NCBI RefSeq assembly: GCF_004005945.1
Contig: NZ_SACS01000022.1
Location: 17,226 to 81,225 of the forward strand
DNA from: Rheinheimera riviphila
GTDB taxonomy: Bacteria > Pseudomonadota > Gammaproteobacteria > Enterobacterales > Alteromonadaceae
Length of the DNA: 64,000 nucleotides
Reading direction: 5' to 3'
A program made the position numbers and the translations under genes. Of this stretch, positions 1 through 9,300 are shown in pieces. Numbering within the stretch: the first letter of the stretch is position 1; every line of letters starts with the position of its first letter. A model generated the notes under the pieces. It was not told the origin of the DNA and made no database searches. It was given only the letters and a program-made list of their open reading frames with translations.

Positions 1-366
1 CTAGACCGCCATCGTGGCTGGCAAATGGCCTGCGGCTTATTGGAACTGGCTTGTGCGCTCGCCAAGCCGGGCACTGCCGTGACGCTGGAACTGCTGCCAT
101 TTCAGACCCGCCTGACCTTCCGGCTGCAATTGCAGCTGAGTGACGCGGCGGCACCACAATGTGCCCAAGATCTGGCGGCGCTGGCATTACATCCGTTGCA
201 AGCCACCACGATACTGCAACAACGACTGCAAGCGGCAAGGTTCTGGGCAGCGCAGCTGGGTGGCGAATTTAGTTATCAGCAAGCCCTAGCTCAGGGTCTA
301 ACTCCAGATCAACAATCACCGCCACAACAGCTGAGTTTACAGCTGCAGTTTCCGACAGCCGGTTAA
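1..366 (+). CDS. C-terminal part of an unidentified protein, cut by the window edge
   Basis: The frame is open from the first base and ends at TAA 364-366, so only the last 121 codons are visible. The segment is Leu/Gln/Ala-rich. Its pattern (a helix, a strand pair, then a GGEF-containing stretch and a final strand ending LSLQLQFPTAG) is vaguely like the end of a histidine-kinase ATPase domain, but no N, G1 or G2 box is convincing, so I do not assign a function. Its stop codon overlaps the stop of the convergent DUF3422 gene by four bases. Confidence 0.5.
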   Translation, partial: LDRHRGWQMACGLLELACALAKPGTAVTLELLPFQTRLTFRLQLQLSDAAAPQCAQDLAALALHPLQATTILQQRLQAARFWAAQLGGEFSYQQALAQGLTPDQQSPPQQLSLQLQFPTAG

Positions 367-1640
367 ACTTGCTGTTTTGCTGGTTTTCGCAAGCGATACC
401 AAACCCAGCCGGTACTGATGATCACCAGCGGTAAACTCAAAGCTTGCAAAATTTGCAGCGGCAACGGCGGATAAAATGCGGCTAGCGATGTCAGTGCTTT
501 ATCTAATAGTTGCACCGCGTAATAACAAATTGCCACTGTCGATAACCGTTCCACCGCTGTTTGCAGGTGCAATTGTTGGCGGGCCCGTTTATCCATTGAC
601 GCCAATAATGCGGTATTTTGCCGCTCTAACTGTAAATTAATTCGGGTGCGAAGCAATTCGGTCGAACGCCCGAGCCGGTTGGATAAACTGCGCTGACGAC
701 TGAGGACCGACTGCGCGGTGCGAAAGGCCGGGGTGAGCCTGCGCTCTGAAAAATCCTGTAACGACATTAGTCCAGCCAGCGGTGTTTCGCGCAGTGCTTT
801 AAGCCGATCCAGCGTCAGCTGATAATAGGCGGCGCTCGCTTCGAGTCTGGCGCTGTTGTTGGCAATCAGATGTTCGGTTTGTGCCGCCATCTGACTGATT
901 TCCTGCAATAGTTGCTCGTCCGAGCCTTGTTTTTGCTCGATGCGGTGGGTGATATCCGACAGCTGCTGTTCTAGTTGATGCAGTTGATGCACTGCCTGGC
1001 GTGTTAACGGCCAACCTAACAGACTGAGTTTGCGATAGTTTCCTAAATCAAATAGCTGCTGGACTAACCGCGCCAGTGCGCTTGGCGATAATCCTTCATC
1101 CTGCACCAACATCCGGCCAGAGCCTTCCGGGTGTTTGCGAAAATCAGTCCAAATGCGCGCTTGATTACTGGCGACCAGGCTGGAAATGCAGTGCTCAGCG
1201 GCAAACAAACCGGCAATTTCCGGTTCAGACTTGATACTGCTCGACGGCAGCACAATCAGCTGCACCACTCTGAATAACTGGCCTGGCAGCTCGCTGAACC
1301 AGTGTAAATCCGGGAGCAATTGCATTGGATCCACAAAGCTGGCGCTGGCACCGGGGTGAATAAAACTGTAAGTCGAAAACTCGCTGTGCCGCTCCCAGCG
1401 CAGCTGAATGTCGCCTAATTGCAGTTCTAAGTCGGTGTCACCTTCTTGTAATTCAATGCCATATTGTCTGGCCCGTTGTTGCATCAGCTGAAACTCGGCG
1501 CTGCGTGAGCTGCCGTTGAGCGTCAGCATAAAATGGCAGATGCGGCAGGGCGCCGTCAGCGCCTTAAAAAAGCGCTGTTGCAGTTCTTTTTCCAATAAAT
1601 CACGTTGCGGGTGGTTGCGTAGCCATAATTCCGACATCAT
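363..1640 (-). CDS. DUF3422 family protein
   Basis: The 425-residue product has the features I associate with DUF3422: an early NHPQRDLLEKELQQRFF segment, RWERHSEFSTYSF around residue 82, a WTDFR motif, LLRTRINLQLERQN and SMDKRARQQLHLQ near the C-terminus, and a final hydrophobic segment followed by a basic tail. The family is widespread in proteobacteria, membrane-anchored, and of unknown function. The frame stays open for 70 more codons upstream, but I choose the ATG at 1640 because it follows AAGGAG at a good distance and gives the usual family length of about 420 residues. A second ATG follows immediately. Confidence 0.8.
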   Translation of the reverse strand: MMSELWLRNHPQRDLLEKELQQRFFKALTAPCRICHFMLTLNGSSRSAEFQLMQQRARQYGIELQEGDTDLELQLGDIQLRWERHSEFSTYSFIHPGASASFVDPMQLLPDLHWFSELPGQLFRVVQLIVLPSSSIKSEPEIAGLFAAEHCISSLVASNQARIWTDFRKHPEGSGRMLVQDEGLSPSALARLVQQLFDLGNYRKLSLLGWPLTRQAVHQLHQLEQQLSDITHRIEQKQGSDEQLLQEISQMAAQTEHLIANNSARLEASAAYYQLTLDRLKALRETPLAGLMSLQDFSERRLTPAFRTAQSVLSRQRSLSNRLGRSTELLRTRINLQLERQNTALLASMDKRARQQLHLQTAVERLSTVAICYYAVQLLDKALTSLAAFYPPLPLQILQALSLPLVIISTGWVWYRLRKPAKQQV

Positions 1641-1972
1641 TGACACTCCTTGAATTGCGCCGCTTGCAGCCAACTGCTGGCATGGCGCCAGTCTAGCGAT
1701 GCCAGATGGCAGTCTCGCGACAATGTCTGAGAACTGCGCTGCAATGGCTATACCAGTAATGGCTTGAGTTAAGTCATTGAGTTTTAATTGATTTAAAGTT
1801 TTTAATTTTGTTCTGCGGGTCATTTGCCTGCAAATTGCGCAGTAAAGCACAAAAGCAGTGCAAAAATTGTGGTTTTTTTATGGCCGGATGGTTTGCAGCC
1901 AAGGACTGTTGGCGTAAAGTCTCCGCAATTAAGATGAAGTTAAAGCAATTGTTTGCTGTTCAGAGGTTACCC

Positions 1973-2848
1973 GTGATCCCGGTTGAGTTAATTTTAATCC
2001 TGTTAAGTCCGATTTTTTTTCTGTTTATCGCCTTTGAGTGGTACCAGTCTGAACGCAAACGGCAATCCGTTTATCATTGGCGTGACAGCCTGGCCAATCT
2101 GGGACTGGCGGCGATGCACCAGGCCGGTGATGCGCTCTCTTTATTGTTGTTATTGCCGTTTTTCTTCTGGCTTAGCCAGTTTGCGCTGTATTCGTTGTCG
2201 TTTAATCTGACCAATTTAGTGCTGTTGTTTATCCTGCAGGACTTTCTCTATTACTGGTTTCATCGCGCTTCGCATCAAATTCGTTGGTTGTGGGCTTCGC
2301 ATGTGGTGCATCACAGCTCCAGGTTGATGAATTTCAGTACTGCCTTTCGCCAAAGTCTGACCTATCCGATTTCCGGCATGTGGTTATTCTGGACACCGCT
2401 GGTGTTGCTCGGTTTTGACGTGCAGCTGGTGCTGGCAGTGGTGGCGATTAATCTGGCGTTTCAATTTTTCGTGCATACCCGCTGGGGGGCCGACTGGGGC
2501 CTATTAGGGTTGGTGTTGAACACACCAGCATGGCATCGGGTGCACCATGCCTGTAACCCTTTGTATATCGACAAAAATTACGCCGGCGTGTTGGTGATTT
2601 GGGACCGAATGTTTGGTACTTTTCAACCGGAAGTGGCCGAAGTGCCTTGTGTTTATGGCATCACCGAAGATTTTGAGTCGGTCAATCCGCTGACCATTAC
2701 CTTTTTTGAGTGGCGGCGGATGTGGCAGGAATTGCGACAACCAAAGACCGCAGGCGCCAAATCCAAACTGCACATTTTATTTGGCCCGCCCAAAGGCCGT
2801 TCTGAAGTAGTATCAGGTAACGAAGCTGGTAGGCAACTCCATGATTAA
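1973..2848 (+). CDS. Sterol desaturase / fatty acid hydroxylase family membrane protein
   Basis: This is an integral membrane di-iron oxygenase-type protein. The three histidine clusters are visible in order: HRASH, HVVHHS and HRVHH, matching the HX3H, HX2HH and HX2HH pattern of the fatty acid hydroxylase superfamily. Four or so hydrophobic segments surround them. The substrate is unknown; relatives hydroxylate or desaturate sterols, carotenoids or lipids. The frame is open from 1808 with an ATG at 1934, but GTG 1973 follows an AGAGG and gives a normal length of 291 residues starting just before the first membrane helix. The 3' end overlaps the next gene by eight bases, so the two are probably co-transcribed. 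Confidence 0.82.
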   Translation: MIPVELILILLSPIFFLFIAFEWYQSERKRQSVYHWRDSLANLGLAAMHQAGDALSLLLLLPFFFWLSQFALYSLSFNLTNLVLLFILQDFLYYWFHRASHQIRWLWASHVVHHSSRLMNFSTAFRQSLTYPISGMWLFWTPLVLLGFDVQLVLAVVAINLAFQFFVHTRWGADWGLLGLVLNTPAWHRVHHACNPLYIDKNYAGVLVIWDRMFGTFQPEVAEVPCVYGITEDFESVNPLTITFFEWRRMWQELRQPKTAGAKSKLHILFGPPKGRSEVVSGNEAGRQLHD

Positions 2849-3461
2849 TATGACGTTATTATCGGTGTTTATTCCGACTTTTTTGTTTGTTTCTATCACC
2901 CCAGGCCTTTGTATGACGTTGTCGATGACGCTCGGCATTAGCCTTGGCGTGCGGCGCACCTTATGGATGATGTGGGGCGAAATGCTTGGCGTGGCGCTGG
3001 TGGCAACGTCGGCGGTGCTCGGGGTTGCAGCAATCTTGCTTGGAATGCCGCAACTGCTGGTGGCGTTTAAATGGCTGGGTGGTGCTTATCTGTGTTATGT
3101 CGGGCTGCAAATGTGGCAGTCCAAAGGAAAGTTGGCTATTCCGGCCGCTGGCACTGTGATTGAAGTGTCGCGGCGACAGCTGTTCTGGCAAGGTTTTCTG
3201 ACTGCGGTTTCCAACCCCAAAGGTTGGGCCTTTCATATGGCGTTATTGCCGCCTTTTATTGATGCTAAATTGCCGTTCTGGCCGCAGTTGGCGGTATTGA
3301 TGTGCATCATTTTGCTGCTGGAATTTGGTTGTTTGTTGTTGTACGCCAGTGGTGGCAAAGCGCTGCGGCTGATTTTCGCCCAAGAGCACAATGTGCGGTT
3401 ACTCAACCGCATCGCCGGTAGCCTGATGTTGTTGGTTGGGGTATGGCTGGCGTTATCCTGA
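2841..3461 (+). CDS. LysE/RhtB family amino-acid or metabolite exporter
   Basis: The 206-residue protein is almost entirely hydrophobic, with about six membrane segments. It has the N-terminal signature of the LysE/RhtB translocators (SITPGLCMTLSMTLGISLGV) and the internal WLGGAYLCYVGLQMW and SNPKGWAFHMALLPPFI segments. Members export amino acids or related small molecules from the cytoplasm; the substrate cannot be told from the sequence. Its ATG lies inside the end of the upstream sterol desaturase-like gene, which implies translational coupling. Confidence 0.88.
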   Translation: MINMTLLSVFIPTFLFVSITPGLCMTLSMTLGISLGVRRTLWMMWGEMLGVALVATSAVLGVAAILLGMPQLLVAFKWLGGAYLCYVGLQMWQSKGKLAIPAAGTVIEVSRRQLFWQGFLTAVSNPKGWAFHMALLPPFIDAKLPFWPQLAVLMCIILLLEFGCLLLYASGGKALRLIFAQEHNVRLLNRIAGSLMLLVGVWLALS

Positions 3462-3472
3462 GGTTTTCCAGA

Positions 3473-3497
3473 AGCCTTTGATTTAAGATCAAAGGCT
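3473..3497. terminator. Hairpin between convergent genes
   Basis: A perfect 10-bp inverted repeat (agcctttgat / atcaaaggct) with a 5-base loop lies between the LysE-family gene and the porin gene, which converge here. There is no clear T tract, so it may act as a bidirectional or RNA-stabilising hairpin rather than a classical terminator. Confidence 0.5.
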
Positions 3498-3514
3498 AAC
3501 TCCCAATGATTGCG

Positions 3515-4831
3515 CTAATCAAAACGCCAGTTGAGGACCAACTGCAATTGCTGAAAATGCTGCTGTACCGGCCAGCCGTCCCATTGCGCGCGATTGGCCT
3601 GATGGCTGTTCAGCCGGCTCCATTCCAGCGCTAACATCAATGTCTCGTTCAAAGGCAACTGCAAATTGACGTTCCAGCCGTGGCCATTGCCGTTATTGTC
3701 ATCCCCGGGGAACTGATCTTGGTCCTGCTGCTGCCAATGATCATAACGCAGGTTGAACCGGTAATTGCCGCCATCAAAATGCAGCAGACTAAACCAGCTT
3801 TGATAATCCAGCACCACCGCTTTTGGGCCCATTTCGGTACTTCCGGTTAAATACTGGCTGACCAGCCGCCAATTTTCGCTGAGTTGTTGTTGCCAGGCCA
3901 GACTTTGAAATTGCGTGTCCCAGGCATATTGACCATGACGGAACACCAGCGGATCGCCATTGTTGTCGTAATGATACAGCCGCAGTTCGGTCGTGGATTG
4001 ATGGGTCCAGTGCAGACCGAGGTAATAGCCGGTGCGATGGTCCAGTTCACGGGTGGGTTGCACCCAGGCCGGTTGTGGCGCCAATAAGCCTTCGCGAATA
4101 CTGGGGTAATTGGAAAAACGTACTTGTTCACCTAAATTAGTTTGAAATGGGTGACTGGCAAAACCACGCCAGCTGATGATCGATCCCAGTGGATCATTAC
4201 CCTGAAAGATCCCAACTACGCCTTGCCAGCTGGAACTGGAGTTAAAAAACCGGCCGGGACGGCTGAGGCTTAATTCCAGGCCACGGGCGCGCAGCTCTTC
4301 GGCCAGCCAACTATTAATCACTGAAAAATTGCTGCTGTAAGGCGATGACCAGGCGGTGTCGCTATTTTCCAGCGACATCGCCGGGTAAAAATAGCCGGCT
4401 TTAGCGCGTAGCCGGTAGCCTTCGATGGGTAAAGGCTGATAGCTAAGCCAGGCTTCGGTGATGCCTAAATCGGCGGTTGGGATGCGATGCCACTGCGCAT
4501 GGACAGTTCCCGACCAAGCACTGTCGGTATCCATTTGCAGCGCCAGCAGTTGTGGTCCGGCGTGCACGCCACTTTTTTCATAAGGCAGTTGCCCGGTGCC
4601 ACCTTGCCACCAGGGCTGTAAACCATAGGGTTGCTGCTGCACCTGCATGATACTGAACTCGCCTTTACCTTTGAGCATGATGTTAGGGGTCAGCTCGGCT
4701 GCAAGCCCTTGCAACGGCAACGCCCCTATCGCGCACAATGCCGCAGACGGCAGTAAATTCCTCGATAACTTGTTCGGTAACTTTTTCGGGAAGCTTTTCG
4801 GTAAAAAAGTTAGTGTATTGATATTTATCAT
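3515..4831 (-). CDS. Predicted outer-membrane beta-barrel protein (porin-like)
   Basis: The 438-residue product starts with a basic n-region and a hydrophobic segment ending LQGLAAE, consistent with a signal peptide cleaved near residue 45. The rest is rich in alternating aromatic and polar residues (for example WRLVSQYL, YRFNLRYDHW, LMLALEWSRL) and ends in LVLNWRFD, the pattern of a transmembrane beta-barrel. It resembles the porins often found next to small periplasmic cupredoxin-like genes, as here on the divergent side. I cannot assign the substrate. A TGGTCAGAC sequence just upstream (about 4841-4849, minus strand) is a one-mismatch FadR core and may be coincidental. Confidence 0.65.
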   Translation of the reverse strand: MININTLTFLPKSFPKKLPNKLSRNLLPSAALCAIGALPLQGLAAELTPNIMLKGKGEFSIMQVQQQPYGLQPWWQGGTGQLPYEKSGVHAGPQLLALQMDTDSAWSGTVHAQWHRIPTADLGITEAWLSYQPLPIEGYRLRAKAGYFYPAMSLENSDTAWSSPYSSNFSVINSWLAEELRARGLELSLSRPGRFFNSSSSWQGVVGIFQGNDPLGSIISWRGFASHPFQTNLGEQVRFSNYPSIREGLLAPQPAWVQPTRELDHRTGYYLGLHWTHQSTTELRLYHYDNNGDPLVFRHGQYAWDTQFQSLAWQQQLSENWRLVSQYLTGSTEMGPKAVVLDYQSWFSLLHFDGGNYRFNLRYDHWQQQDQDQFPGDDNNGNGHGWNVNLQLPLNETLMLALEWSRLNSHQANRAQWDGWPVQQHFQQLQLVLNWRFD

Positions 4832-4971
4832 GAATAAGCGCGTCTGACCAAGGAGCAGTCAAGCATAGCAGTTCTGATTGTTGGTACAAAACTGCGCTTG
4901 CATGTTTTCAAGCTGACTCCGGCTGTTATACTCGAACATCATCAAAGTTTTTGAAAAGGCGGTTGAACGCT

Positions 4972-5610
4972 ATGTTGTTGAAATTATTAAGTTGTGGGCT
5001 GTTGCTGAGCACAACATTATGCCTGGTGGCGCCATTGCAGGCGGCACCACTGCAAATCCGCATTACTGATCAGCAAGGGCAGCCATTGGCAGACGCCGTC
5101 GTCGAATTGCTGGATCCAGCCAATAAGGCTTTTCGCAGCAAGCCAGCCGACGTGGCACAACAAGACTTAACTTTCCGGCCTTTTGTTTCGGCAGTGCAGG
5201 TAGGCACACCGGTGGACTTCCCGAATCAGGACAAAACCCGCCATCATGTTTATTCCTTTTCACCGGCCAAAGTGTTTGAACTAAAATTGTACGCGGGTAA
5301 ACCTGAAGCGCCGGTGGTGTTTGATACTCCAGGTATTGTCGCGCTCGGCTGCAATATTCACGATTATATGCAAGCTTATGTTTATGTTGGACAAAGTCCT
5401 TTTTTGGCAGTGACGAACGAGCAGGGTATTGCCGAGTTTACTGATGTGCCCGTTGCGGGTTATCAGTTAAAACTCTGGCATCCATGGCAAGATGCGGATG
5501 TGGTACCTCAGGCTGTGACTTTGCCGTTAACCGCCGCCGATTTTAAAATTACCGTCACCCGGCAGGAAAAACCAAAACGTCCGAAAAAAGGTTTTGGCAA
5601 TAATTATTAG
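4972..5610 (+). CDS. Periplasmic cupredoxin-like (methylamine-utilisation-type) protein
   Basis: A cleavable signal peptide (hydrophobic, ending PLQAAPLQ) leads into about 185 residues. A beta-sandwich of the cupredoxin type is suggested by the HHVYSF segment followed by GCNIHDYMQAYVYV, which supplies His, Cys, His and Met as type-1 copper ligands. The C-terminus looks like a small carboxypeptidase-regulatory-like fold and ends in a basic tail. The frame opens with TTG 4951, but ATG 4972 sits behind an AAGGCGG and is preferred. It is divergent from the porin gene. Copper binding and electron-transfer roles are inferred from the ligand pattern. Confidence 0.7.
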   Translation: MLLKLLSCGLLLSTTLCLVAPLQAAPLQIRITDQQGQPLADAVVELLDPANKAFRSKPADVAQQDLTFRPFVSAVQVGTPVDFPNQDKTRHHVYSFSPAKVFELKLYAGKPEAPVVFDTPGIVALGCNIHDYMQAYVYVGQSPFLAVTNEQGIAEFTDVPVAGYQLKLWHPWQDADVVPQAVTLPLTAADFKITVTRQEKPKRPKKGFGNNY

Positions 5611-5743
5611 CGTCAACGGGGTTGAATCGCCGTATCGGTGGCACCATTTCTGACAGCAGTAAGCATGGTCTGAATTTTTTTGTACGCTTAAGTATACTGA
5701 ACATTAACCGTCAGCCACAGGTTGACACCAAGGAGAGCAAAAG

Positions 5744-6241
5744 ATGGCAACTGTTACTTTAAAAGGCAACCCAATTACCACGCTGGCTGATTTACCGGCG
5801 GTGGGCAGCAAGGCTCCGGATTTTACGCTGACTGGCGCAGGTCTTGCTGATGTGAAACTGGCAGATTTTGCTGGTAAACGTCTGGTGCTGAACATTTTCC
5901 CTAGCGTTGACACGCCAACATGCGCCACCTCAGTGCGTAAATTTAATCAGGTGTTAAGCAGCCTGAACAATACCGCGGTGCTAAACATTTCTGCCGATTT
6001 ACCTTTTGCCCAGGCACGTTTTTGTGGTGCTGAAGGCCTGGAAAATGTATTAAACGGCAGCAGCTTCCGGTCAACTTTTGGCAAAGACTACGGTGTAGTA
6101 TTCGCAACTGGTCCATTAACCGGTTTGTTGTCCCGCGCAGTGGTGGTGCTGGACGAACAAGGCAAAGTGCTTTATACCGAGCAAGTTGCTGAAACAGCCG
6201 ATGAACCTTCTTATGAAGCCGCAGTGGCAGCTTTAAATTAA
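5744..6241 (+). CDS. tpx: Thiol peroxidase (atypical 2-Cys peroxiredoxin)
   Basis: The product reduces H2O2 and alkyl hydroperoxides using thioredoxin. The 165 residues match Tpx in length. The peroxidatic cysteine is C60 in [13 protein letters not shown] and the resolving cysteine is C94 in ARFCGAEG, equivalent to C61 and C95 in E. coli Tpx. A good ribosome-binding site (AAGGAGAG) precedes the ATG. It is monocistronic, closed by a strong terminator at 6267-6293. Confidence 0.97.
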   Translation: MATVTLKGNPITTLADLPAVGSKAPDFTLTGAGLADVKLADFAGKRLVLNIFPSVDTPTCATSVRKFNQVLSSLNNTAVLNISADLPFAQARFCGAEGLENVLNGSSFRSTFGKDYGVVFATGPLTGLLSRAVVVLDEQGKVLYTEQVAETADEPSYEAAVAALN

Positions 6242-6266
6242 GCTGGTAGCGCCAACTACATAAAAC

Positions 6267-6293
6267 CGGGCCGCAATTGCGGCCCGTTTTTTT
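6267..6293 (+). terminator. Rho-independent terminator of tpx
   Basis: A perfect 8-bp GC-rich stem (cgggccgc / gcggcccg) with an AATT loop is followed by seven T residues. It lies 25 bases after the tpx stop. Confidence 0.93.
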
Positions 6294-6309
6294 GTGTTTT
6301 TTTGGAAGT

Positions 6310-9300
6310 TTACTTTTTGCCGCTCAGATCGTCGTCGGCAATTTTCTGCTCAGCGTCAATGACCGGTGTCGCCATAATGACACTCGCTGGTGCAGGCCAA
6401 AAACCACCGGCACTTAACTGACGCCAGGCCCAGGGTAACCAACGTACCAAGGCTGTCGCCAGCCATAATGACCACAACAACATCGCTAGCTGATAACACC
6501 AAAGTGGCAACGACCAACTGGTGGCAACAGGCAGTTCGCCGGTTGCAGCATCCTGATACCATTGTAAGTTTTGCAAATAAGAGCCGTTACCGGTTAGGTG
6601 CATGTCTGGTTGGGACAGCAAGCCATAAGGAATGGCCAGCAATAAGGCCCCGACAGCGGTCAGCGACAGCAGTAATAAACTCAGTTGTTGCAGGCGGCCC
6701 TTCACGCCAATCGGCGGTTGTTGTAGCTGCCCCCTTTTACTTAGACTAAATAGCCACAACGCAATCAACACCGGGATCCATAAACTGACGGTACTGATGC
6801 CAGCAAACAATAACAGCCAATGCCTTTTGGTGAGTGGTGATGCGATCACGCGCGCCAACACTACTGCGAGTCCGAGCACCACCAGCAACATGCCCCAGAA
6901 TAAAATCGCCGGGCCAATGGCAGGTCCTTGCACGGCCCACAACCAACGATCGGGCGGCAACTGCAATTGCAGATAAATATTACCGGCGGCCTGACCTAAA
7001 TGAAGCTGCGGTGTCTGATGTTGCCAGAACGAATCGCTTGGTTGCTGCCAGTTGATACTGAGTTGTTGAGTGCCGGGCCGGATCGGCAATTGCAATAATG
7101 TCGATGCCGGCGCCGGCAACAGGTCGCCATCAGCTTGTAGTTCGGTAACTTCCGCCGCAGCAGGGAGTTGCAAAGTGTAAGTTTGGGCGGTGCTGGCGGT
7201 GATATCCAACACCAGTCGCAGCTCGGCACTGCGTTTGCCTTGCTGTTGGCTGAGCAGCGCACGGTGAATGGTGATGGTGTCGCCGGTAATGGCCGGTGGT
7301 TGGCTTATTTGTAACTGCAACTGCTCGCCGGGCCAAGGTCGCCACAGCTGAGGCATCGGGCTGGTGGCATCAGCTATGGCCGCAATGCCAGTGCTGCTGA
7401 TATGCCACTGCGGACCCGCCGCCAGTTGCCACACTTCGGTTAGCTGTGGTTGTGCTGCTGAATCTTCCGCAGTTAACGGCAGTTGCGCTTTCAGTTGCAA
7501 TTGGTCGGTTTTTGCCAGACGCGATACCCAGCTGACCGAGTATTGATCGGGCGCCAATTGCAGCTGAATTTTGCCATCCAGCACTGTCTGTTTACTGATG
7601 GGCGTTTCACCTGGCAGCAGTGGCAACGCAATTTGCAAACTGGCATTGGACTGGCCTTGACGCTCTAAAGTGGAATGCAGCTGCCATTCCAGCCCCAGTT
7701 GTAAGCGCCGGGTCAGCACTGCGACTGGTGCAATTGAACTCTGTGACGGATCCAATCGTTGTTGGGTGGCGATTTTACTGGTGCGCTGCAATTGCAGTTG
7801 TTTGCGGCTTTCTATTAAGGCAGGTAGATCGTCGGCATGGGTGGTATCGAGGCTCAGACTCCAGCCCTGTAGTTGGCTGGTCAGTTGATGCCAGGGCTGT
7901 GCAAACTGCAGATTTAACTGCGAAATATTGCCAACTTCAAGCTTTAGCTCCAACTGGTGTTGGCCTCTGGGCAACAACAACCAATGTTGTTCATCCTCGC
8001 TGTATAAAGTTGCCGGAGATTGACCCAGGGTAATTTGACTCAGCAGATGCAGCGCTACCGGTAACGGCCAGGCGGTATCTTGCTGGCTGTGCAAGGTCAG
8101 CATCACTATGACTTGATCATCGTTGGCGCTTAGGTGTAGCTTCGAAATACTGCTGCACTGTGGCAGACATTCGGGACGTTTTAGCAGGCGCTGCTCGAGT
8201 TCAGCCAATAGCTCGGCATTCGGCAAACTTTGACTGAATGCCGGGCTCGGGCTGAGGGTTGCGGCCAGCAGCAATAACGCCGGTAGCAACGTCGGCAGCA
8301 ATGACTGGATTGATACAGACACCGAGCCAGGCGCTGGTTTTTGCGCCAACACCTTCCAGTCAACAGCCCATAACTGACGGCTTAACAACCACCAAAACGC
8401 CAACGCCAACAGTACCGTCACCAGCGAACCCAACCGGTTTAACCAGGCTGGCACCAGATACAACTGCGTTTGTTCTTCTGCCAGAACCGGACCTTGCCAG
8501 CGCAAGGTCACCGTTTGCCACTGCCATTCTGGCCGGGCGGGGCCGGTCTGGATCCGCGCGGTTGGATCCTGGGCAAAGGATGGCGTGGGTAGTGGTTCAG
8601 CTAAGTTTTTGCTCAGTTTCTGATATTCATTGACCGCAACCGAACTCATGGCACCAGCGACACTCGCCACCGGCGGTGCGGCTGCAACCTCTTGTTGAGC
8701 CATTTTTGCGGTGGCCTGACGCTCGGCACGTTCATAAGAAGCGCCCTGTTGCTCGTCGGTGTTTGCACTGTTCTGATATTGAATACTGTGCCATGGTTTT
8801 TCCAATTGCGGGTAAATTGCCAGCCGGATTTGATCAATCGCAAACGGCAATAACAGCAACAATAACATCACCGCACAGAGCTGGCTGGCCCGTTGTAGCC
8901 ATGTCAATACGCGGCCAGAGGCAATTTTTAACAGCGCCAATAACGACACCAACACCAGCCACAACCATTGCGGCGCATCAGCACGTTGGTAGAGCAGCAA
9001 CATGCAACTGAATGCCAATAGCGCCAATGGCCAGCCAAACATCCGGCCGCAGGCGGTGGTTAACAGCAACACAAAAAAGATGTCCCATAAGGTCCAGTTT
9101 TGGATATAACCACCGTAAATTTCATCGGCGCCGGTGGCGGTAAATAAGGACCAGCCAGGTGGCAATTGCAACTGCATTTCAACGTTCGAAAACCTGGCTT
9201 GCCAACCGCTGACCGGCAAGGTTGCCGGCATGGATGCGGATAAAGGCACTGTGCTCACTGTGGTCAGTTGTAGCGGGTTTTGTCTTAATTCAACCCCAGG